Shown piece by piece: positions 59,211-64,000 of a stretch of DNA of 64,000 nt. The notes under the pieces are model-generated. The model saw only the letters and a list, made by a program, of their open reading frames with translations, was not told the DNA's origin and ran no database searches. The number at the start of each line of letters is the position of its first letter. Within the stretch, counting starts at the first letter, position 1. The translations under genes were made by a program, and so were the position numbers. Origin of the DNA: Nilaparvata lugens (Eukaryota > Arthropoda > Insecta > Hemiptera > Delphacidae); contig NC_052508.1 of NCBI RefSeq assembly GCF_014356525.2, positions 39,779,113 to 39,843,112 on the forward strand. Reading direction: 5' to 3'.

Positions 59211-60104
59211 ACATTAAGGATGATACTATGAAGACTATTATACAGAGTATTTCAGAAGTAGTGTCGAACATTCTAGGGTATTGTTCCTGGATGATAGGAG
59301 ACTGCAAATGTCGTATTTGAAGTATTCAAAACTCAGCGGTTATCCTTATAGCTACAATTTTCTTTTTTTCACTTAGGAATTTTTAACTCAAAATTAAATA
59401 ATTTTGAATAAAATGAATACTCAAAAGCATCAGAAACTATGAATGAATAGATTTTTATTAGTATTAATAAAGTGAAAATGATACAATGTACAGTATATGA
59501 TACTTTACACTTATTCTTGATAAAAATGATAAAACAGGGTGAAATCAATTTAATTGAACCCACAACACTTCTGTTAATAAGCTTACCTCAATTATTTTGG
59601 AAGTTGATTGATTCACTGGTATATTTTTTTTATAATCTCGAAATACTTAAAAGTACAAAAAACTTCTAAAGTGACTACAATTTTATCTGGAGCTATTGTT
59701 CCAATATTTCAACAGTTACTAACTGGAATTACAGCAATTTTGGACTTGTGGAATTCAGTAACAGTCTTTCGAATAATTGAAGTCAGATTGTGACTAGAAA
59801 GATACATCTATTATTATCAACTCTATTATAGGTAGTTTACAAGATTTGTCAACTTCATAGTTAAGTCAGAAACCTCTCGGGGATATCCTCGAAGATTCTG
59901 TCTGGAATTTCATCCTAAGCTAATTTTAGCAATCATTGTTACTCATATCGTATTTATTCAATACCTGATAGTTTTATTTAGGAAATGGAAATGATTAAAG
60001 TTTTTTTATATGGATATCTACACTCCTTACAATACGAGGACCTCTATTCCACAGCTAGATTAATTGGTGTTAAACGTATGTTGAGGAAAGCACTTGTAAT
60101 AAGA
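59211..60104. other. non-coding stretch
   Basis: No gene recognised. Overlapping small frames on both strands (59369-59793) show no motif. Confidence 0.4.
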
Positions 60105-60194
60105 AAAATCTGGTGTGGCACACTCACAGAACTTTCCTTGCCGTTATGAAAATTGATCACCTGACGCTAGTGTTCACGCGCATCACAGTCTACT
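60105..60194 (-). repeat. dispersed repeat R, split copy (left part)
   Basis: Together with 63924-64000 this is a copy of the repeat at 47140-47285, in the opposite orientation, into which the gypsy element inserted. The terminal 5 bp, CTACT (60190-60194), is the left target-site duplication. Confidence 0.75.
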
Positions 60195-60296
60195 TGTAAT
60201 AGAATTTGACTCAACACGAGCTTTATTCGACATTAAATATGTGTCTTAGTAACAGAGATAACAGATTATAAATATTACAGCTGTTTTATCATCACA
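60195..60296 (-). repeat. 3' LTR, 102 bp
   Basis: Begins TGTGATGATAAAACAGC (minus strand) and ends TCAAATTCTATTACA. It contains AATAAA (60222-60227, minus), a likely polyadenylation signal. It is shorter by 3 bp than the 5' LTR at the AAATA(AT)ATG position. Confidence 0.95.
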
Positions 60297-60297
60297 A

Positions 60298-60309
60298 TCT
60301 TCCCCCCTT
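60298..60309 (-). other. polypurine tract (plus-strand primer)
   Basis: The minus strand reads AAGGGGGGAAGA, one base before the 3' LTR begins. This is the expected site for plus-strand DNA priming, and its position defines the 3' LTR boundary. Confidence 0.9.
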
Positions 60310-60313
60310 AATA

Positions 60314-61423
60314 TCAATCGGCACTCGTGGGGTATGGGGCGAGCTGGCGAAGTGAGACTGTCGATTCTCTGCCGTTGTTGTGGCGAACAAACGCATATTC
60401 AGGGTTACTCTCGATTAATTCAACTTTTTCAACTTGCGATTCTTGTTTTGAGTTTTTTGTCATCTTCTTCAACCATACTGGTCCAGGTGTCAATAGCCAG
60501 GTTGGTAATGGTTTTCCATTACTTGAGTTTCTTGCATGTAAAAACATCCGCTCATGTGGTGTGCAGTTGGTGCTTGTGCATAATAGGGAACGAATAGAGT
60601 TAAGGGCATCGGGGAGAACTTGTTCCCAGTGACTGTTGTTCAAACCTCTCGATTTTAGGGCTAGCATCACACTTTTCCATATAACTCCATTGTACCGTTC
60701 GACTTGCCCATTACCGGCTGGATTATAGGGCGATGTTCTGCTGCTGGCAATTCCTTTTGATAGTAGGAAATTTTTCAAAGCTGATGACATAAACGATGTT
60801 CCTCTATCGGAATGTATGTAAGACGGTACACCAAAAAGAGAGAATAGTGATGTAAGGTGTTTTATTACTGTATTAGTAGTCATGTCAGGACAGGGGAAGG
60901 CAAATGGGAATCTGGAATATTCGTCTATAAGAACTAAAATATACTTGTTCCTTGAACTTGATTGTAGTGGGCCTTTGAAATCCATATTAAGACGTTCAAA
61001 TGGTCGAGTTGCTTTGATAAGGCGGCCAGTTCCTTTGGCATAGCGTGGTTTCATTTCAGAACATGTAATACATTTGGAACATACTTCTTTTACATCATCT
61101 ATTGAATATGGTAAGTTCTTTGTTTTGGTCCAATGATGGAGTCGAGTAACTCCTGGATGACACAGGTCCTCATGAATTTTTATCAGTTTCTTTATATCTG
61201 TATGGCATCCAACAGTGGCACAGACTCTTGATAGTGTATCTGCTGGTATATTCTCTTTTCCAACTCTATAAATTATATTGAACTTATATTCTGACAATTC
61301 AAGGCGCCATCGTTGGATTTTGTCATTCTTAATCTTGCTGGTTTGTTTATTACTAAACATGAATGAAACTGATTTCTGGTCTGTGATAAGTGTAAATTCT
61401 CGTCCAAGTATTAATGTCGCCAT
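60314..61423 (-). CDS. gypsy Pol, C-terminal part: RNase H end and integrase
   Basis: 369 codons. Residues 1-65 complete RNase H (GREFTLITDQKS, then the PADTLSR end typical of Ty3/gypsy). Integrase follows: a zinc-binding segment with HPG at 89-91 and CITC at 118-121, then the catalytic core with D148 (NMDFKG), D206 (SDRGTSF) and E242 (NPAGNGQVERYN). The last two are separated by 35 residues, so DD35E is intact. The frame ends just before the polypurine tract, so no chromodomain and no env follow. It is joined to the upstream frame only through a one-base frame change at about 61411-61423, inside RNase H. That position is unusual for programmed frameshifting, so an inactivating mutation is the simpler reading. 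Confidence 0.95.
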   Translation of the reverse strand: MATLILGREFTLITDQKSVSFMFSNKQTSKIKNDKIQRWRLELSEYKFNIIYRVGKENIPADTLSRVCATVGCHTDIKKLIKIHEDLCHPGVTRLHHWTKTKNLPYSIDDVKEVCSKCITCSEMKPRYAKGTGRLIKATRPFERLNMDFKGPLQSSSRNKYILVLIDEYSRFPFAFPCPDMTTNTVIKHLTSLFSLFGVPSYIHSDRGTSFMSSALKNFLLSKGIASSRTSPYNPAGNGQVERYNGVIWKSVMLALKSRGLNNSHWEQVLPDALNSIRSLLCTSTNCTPHERMFLHARNSSNGKPLPTWLLTPGPVWLKKMTKNSKQESQVEKVELIESNPEYAFVRHNNGRESTVSLRQLAPYPTSAD

Positions 61424-63786
61424 TTCCTGATTGATTCCACAATGGCATAAGCTTCTTTTTCCACTGCAGAGTGCCTAGTTTCAGATGTGGAAAGAGTTCT
61501 TGAGAAAAACGCCACTGGTCTCTCATTCTGTGTTAATACTGCTCCAATAGCGTAATCTGAGGCATCAGTTTCCAAAGTGAACGGGACTTTTTCATCAATG
61601 TGCACTAGAACTGCAGATCCTATTTCTTTCTTTAATGATTCAAATATATTTCTGCATTCTTCATTCAACGGGAAGTGAGTATTATGCACAAGTGGATGGA
61701 TCTTTTTTGAAAATTCTTTTATCCATTTGGAGTAGTGTGCAAGCATTCCAAGGACACGCTTCAATTCTTTCTGATTTTTTGGAGCTGGTAAGTCAAGGAG
61801 TGGTTTCAATCGATCTGGATCGGGCTTAATCATACCCTGACCAATTTCGAATCCCAGAAAGGTTAAATTCTCCATAGATATTTTACACTTTTCTTCATTA
61901 ATCGTGAGGCCATATTTTTCTGTTGCTCTCCAGAAATTTTCTAAATTTTCATCATGTTCTTCTTGGGTCCTTCCGCATACAATAATATCATCTAAATAGG
62001 CATAACATGATGTCAAATTTTCTTGTTCTATGATTTGATCAATCACTTTCTGGAAAGCAGCTACTCCATTCGTGACTCCGAACGGAATTCTTTTGAATTG
62101 ATACAGTTTGTGTCCAACTTCAAATGCGGTGAAATGCCTTTCCTCAGGCAAGATTGGTATCTGGTGATAGGCAGATTTCAGGTCAATAGATGAGAATATT
62201 TTATATTGCGCTACCTTATTGACTAATTCTTCCATTAGTGGTAGTGGATAGGCATCCAAATTCGTGGATTTGTTGATGGTCTGTGAATAGTCAATCACCA
62301 TACGTTTCTTTTGGTTCTCTCTTGAAGTAACAAATGCTTGAGCTCTCCAAGAAGAATGACTATTTTCTATAATATCAGCATCTTTAAGCCGTTTGACTTC
62401 ATTCATCATAAACAAGTAATCCTCTTCTGAATGTCGTCTCGATTTAGTTATTATAGGCCGACAGTCCGGTTGAAGATCACGAAACAATGAGACAGGTTCT
62501 ACTGTAGCTTGGGCTAGAGCACACTTTTTAATTTCATAAGTAGGCCTTCTTGCGTCATTGTCTTCATTCAGTTGTAGTGCTGCTTTAGATCCACCGAAAT
62601 CAAAAGTGATGGATGAAAAGTTCTTTAGAAAATCGTGTCCCAAAATTACACTAGCGCAACATTTGTTCAATACGATCAAAGGAAAATCATTATATTCTTC
62701 GTTCTGGAAATATATTTCACTCAAAGCGCACTCAGTTGTTTTAGTGTTGCAGGCACTTGAAGCAAATGTAATCAAATTGGAATATGGCATAGTTTTCATC
62801 TTCGATTGTACTACTAGTTTCTTATCTATAAAACTTGCTGTGCTCCCAGTGTCTAATAGTGCCAATGTATCTATTCCATTAACACGTATAGGAACAAGAC
62901 ATTTTGAGAGGTCAGTGCTGGTATTTGCTGCTGAAATTACTGTGGCAGATACCATTTGGTTTTTTTTATCGTTTCGTGCTCTGCATACTTTTGAAAAATG
63001 GCCTATTCGATTACAAGTTAGGCATGGTTGTCCTTTTGCTGGGCATTGGCTATTATCAGTATGATTATTATAGCCACAAAATCTGCATTGAATCTTCTTT
63101 TGGTAAGAATTACGGACTAAAGTCGTTTTCTCGGTATTTTTATTCTCGTTTGCTAGGACTGTGTTAACATATTCTGAACTGGTTTCGTATTCTTTAGCAA
63201 TGTTTTCAGCATTCTCTAACATTCGTGCTTGTGAGATAGCGTCTTGCAAAGTTAGCGATTTCATTTCGAAAAGATGTTGTCTGATTTTCGATGATTCTAA
63301 TCCGGAGATGAACGCGTCTCGGATATATTCACTTTTGTTATCGTCAGCCGTGACTGCTTGAAAGTTACATGGTAAACTTAGCCGTTTTAGTTTATTATAG
63401 AATTGATCAATTGATTCTCCATGGGTTTGTTTTGCTTTAGATAAGCAGTAACGTGCATGTACTACATTTTGAGGTTTTATAAAGCTTTCTTCAAGAGTTG
63501 TTATAGCTTCTTCAAATGATATACAATTGCAAATACTTTCAAAAATATTCGGTGACACATAATTGATCAAAACATTCAATTCATCCTTTTTCGGGATTGA
63601 ACTGTTTTTTAAGAAGTTTAAAAATGTTACCTTCCAATGTCTCCACGTTTTCGGTGCTTCATCTGAATCTTGGTCAATCGATAAAACTGTTGGTTTCAGT
63701 ATTTTTCCAAGCATTTGGTTTTGCGAATCGTTTTCTCCTTCACTGACTAAATCTTGACGTTTACTCGTTTTTCTTTTCGGACCCAT
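61411..63786 (-). CDS. gypsy Gag-protease-reverse transcriptase-RNase H (start)
   Basis: 791 codons from the ATG at 63786 (MGPKRKTSKR). The frame is open further upstream into the LTR, but this Met is the first after the primer-binding position. Gag: residues about 1-270, with two zinc knuckles, C234-C237-H242-C248 and C255-C258-H263-C268. Protease: LLDTGS with DTG at 312-314 and ILGHDFL at 381-387. Reverse transcriptase: about 445-690, with YPLPLMEEL, SIDLKSAYHQI, PFGVTNG and YLDD at 597-600. RNase H begins at about 735 (TDAS, D741). Gag and Pol are in one frame, so no Gag-Pol frameshift. The frame ends at KWRH, where the RNase H text continues in the other frame. Confidence 0.95.
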   Translation of the reverse strand: MGPKRKTSKRQDLVSEGENDSQNQMLGKILKPTVLSIDQDSDEAPKTWRHWKVTFLNFLKNSSIPKKDELNVLINYVSPNIFESICNCISFEEAITTLEESFIKPQNVVHARYCLSKAKQTHGESIDQFYNKLKRLSLPCNFQAVTADDNKSEYIRDAFISGLESSKIRQHLFEMKSLTLQDAISQARMLENAENIAKEYETSSEYVNTVLANENKNTEKTTLVRNSYQKKIQCRFCGYNNHTDNSQCPAKGQPCLTCNRIGHFSKVCRARNDKKNQMVSATVISAANTSTDLSKCLVPIRVNGIDTLALLDTGSTASFIDKKLVVQSKMKTMPYSNLITFASSACNTKTTECALSEIYFQNEEYNDFPLIVLNKCCASVILGHDFLKNFSSITFDFGGSKAALQLNEDNDARRPTYEIKKCALAQATVEPVSLFRDLQPDCRPIITKSRRHSEEDYLFMMNEVKRLKDADIIENSHSSWRAQAFVTSRENQKKRMVIDYSQTINKSTNLDAYPLPLMEELVNKVAQYKIFSSIDLKSAYHQIPILPEERHFTAFEVGHKLYQFKRIPFGVTNGVAAFQKVIDQIIEQENLTSCYAYLDDIIVCGRTQEEHDENLENFWRATEKYGLTINEEKCKISMENLTFLGFEIGQGMIKPDPDRLKPLLDLPAPKNQKELKRVLGMLAHYSKWIKEFSKKIHPLVHNTHFPLNEECRNIFESLKKEIGSAVLVHIDEKVPFTLETDASDYAIGAVLTQNERPVAFFSRTLSTSETRHSAVEKEAYAIVESIRKWRH

Positions 63787-63796
63787 TAATTTTATT

Positions 63797-63813
63797 TTTA
63801 ATGTCGAATAAAT
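63797..63813 (-). promoter_or_regulatory. primer-binding position, complementary to own LTR
   Basis: Immediately after the 5' LTR (minus strand) lies TTTATTCGACATTAAA (63812-63797), one base from the LTR end. It is the perfect 16-base complement of TTTAATGTCGAATAAA inside the LTR (63856-63841). I see no obvious match to a tRNA 3' end. In Tf1/sushi-type elements the RNA 5' end folds back on such a site to prime itself. Confidence 0.8.
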
Positions 63814-63918
63814 TGTAATAGAATTTGACTCAACACGAGCTTTATTCGACATTAAATAATATGTGTCTTAGTAACAGAGATAACAGATTATAGATATTAT
63901 AGCTGTTTTATCATCACA
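63814..63918 (-). repeat. 5' LTR, 105 bp
   Basis: TGTGATGATAAAACAGC at one end and TCTATTACA at the other (minus strand), with AATAAA at 63846-63841. If the RNA starts at the self-complementary stretch (about 63856), U3 would be only about 62 nt. The right flank CTACT (63919-63923) is the target duplication. Confidence 0.95.
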
Positions 63919-63923
63919 CTACT

Positions 63924-64000
63924 ATTATTCAAAGAAATACGCCAGCTGGTGACAGGACAATAACACAGAAGACACGAAGTCTGCTATCTCTTCATAGTGA
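63924..64000 (-). repeat. dispersed repeat R, split copy (right part)
   Basis: It contains CCAGCTGGTGACAGGACAAT (63947-63966), the inverse of the start of the intact copy at 47140. The window ends inside or just beyond it. Confidence 0.7.

Larger units (their letters stand above)
60195..63918 (-). mobile_element. Ty3/gypsy LTR retrotransposon, structurally complete, 3.7 kb
   Basis: On the minus strand: 5' LTR (63814-63918), primer-binding position, gag-pro-pol (63786-61411), rest of pol with integrase (61423-60314), polypurine tract (60298-60309), 3' LTR (60195-60296). Each LTR runs TGTGATG...TATTACA. The 5-bp CTACT flanks both sides (60190-60194; 63919-63923). The LTRs differ by two substitutions and a 3-bp indel, so the insertion is fairly recent. 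There is no env-like frame. Very short LTRs and a two-knuckle Gag recall the Mag lineage; that assignment is inference. Confidence 0.95.

Noticed and set aside
62558..63064. 168-codon plus-strand frame
   Set aside because: Shadow of the gypsy Gag/protease coding region on the opposite strand.
63787..63852. Upstream Met of the gypsy Gag frame within the LTR
   Set aside because: It falls inside the self-complementary LTR stretch and before the primer-binding position; the Met at 63786 is the sensible start.

Overview
The window is AT-rich eukaryotic DNA, most likely from an insect. A hemipteran such as a planthopper is my guess, and I cannot prove the species. The reasons are one spliced, animal-type protein exon with a strong insect resemblance, LINE and Ty3/gypsy coding regions of arthropod type, short-LTR retrotransposon structure, Helitron ends and many MITE-like repeats. 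There is no operon structure, and no prokaryotic gene layout.

Only one host gene is recognised with confidence. It is an internal exon (24542-24713, + strand) of the tRNA/mRNA cytosine-5 methyltransferase NSUN2. Its neighbouring exons were not found, so much of the window may be intron or intergenic sequence around a gene with very long introns. Other possible exons (inside the 1.37-kb tandem duplication at 5988-8719, and a GC-rich block at 31100-31660) are weak.

Layout. 0-5 kb: a long hairpin (363-457) and a modular fold-back element of about 2.1 kb (2705-4815) that carries a 97-bp hAT-type MITE with an 8-bp target duplication. 6-10 kb: a near-identical 1,370-bp tandem duplication, followed by two LINE 3' ends. 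12.3-13.1 kb: an unusually long purine-rich strand. 16-20.6 kb: a fold-back MITE, a Helitron-like element and a 1.4-kb Helitron containing a tRNA-like segment. 24.5-26.1 kb: the NSUN2 exon and a Helitron. 28.5-29.6 kb: a 336-codon ORF of doubtful nature. 33.9-35.3 kb: another LINE tail and a MITE. 43.8-44.4 kb: a CpG-rich promoter-like block. 44.9-52.2 kb: three Helitron-type elements, inverted repeat copies and a CCTAAC-rich minisatellite. 52.2-57.9 kb: a decayed LINE (ORF1 with PHD finger, coiled coil and FP25K-like end; ORF2 with endonuclease and reverse transcriptase), broken by a TTAA-flanked MITE, then a second LINE fragment abutting a copy of the 2.7-kb fold-back module. 60.2-63.9 kb: a structurally complete Ty3/gypsy retrotransposon on the minus strand.

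The gypsy element is the best-defined system in the window. It has 102/105-bp LTRs, a CTACT target duplication on both sides, a polypurine tract, Gag-protease-RT-RNase H-integrase coding capacity with one frame break, and a primer-binding position that is perfectly complementary over 16 bases to a stretch inside its own LTR. That layout points to self-primed reverse transcription. The window also holds a paralogous unoccupied copy of its target repeat at about 47.15-47.28 kb.
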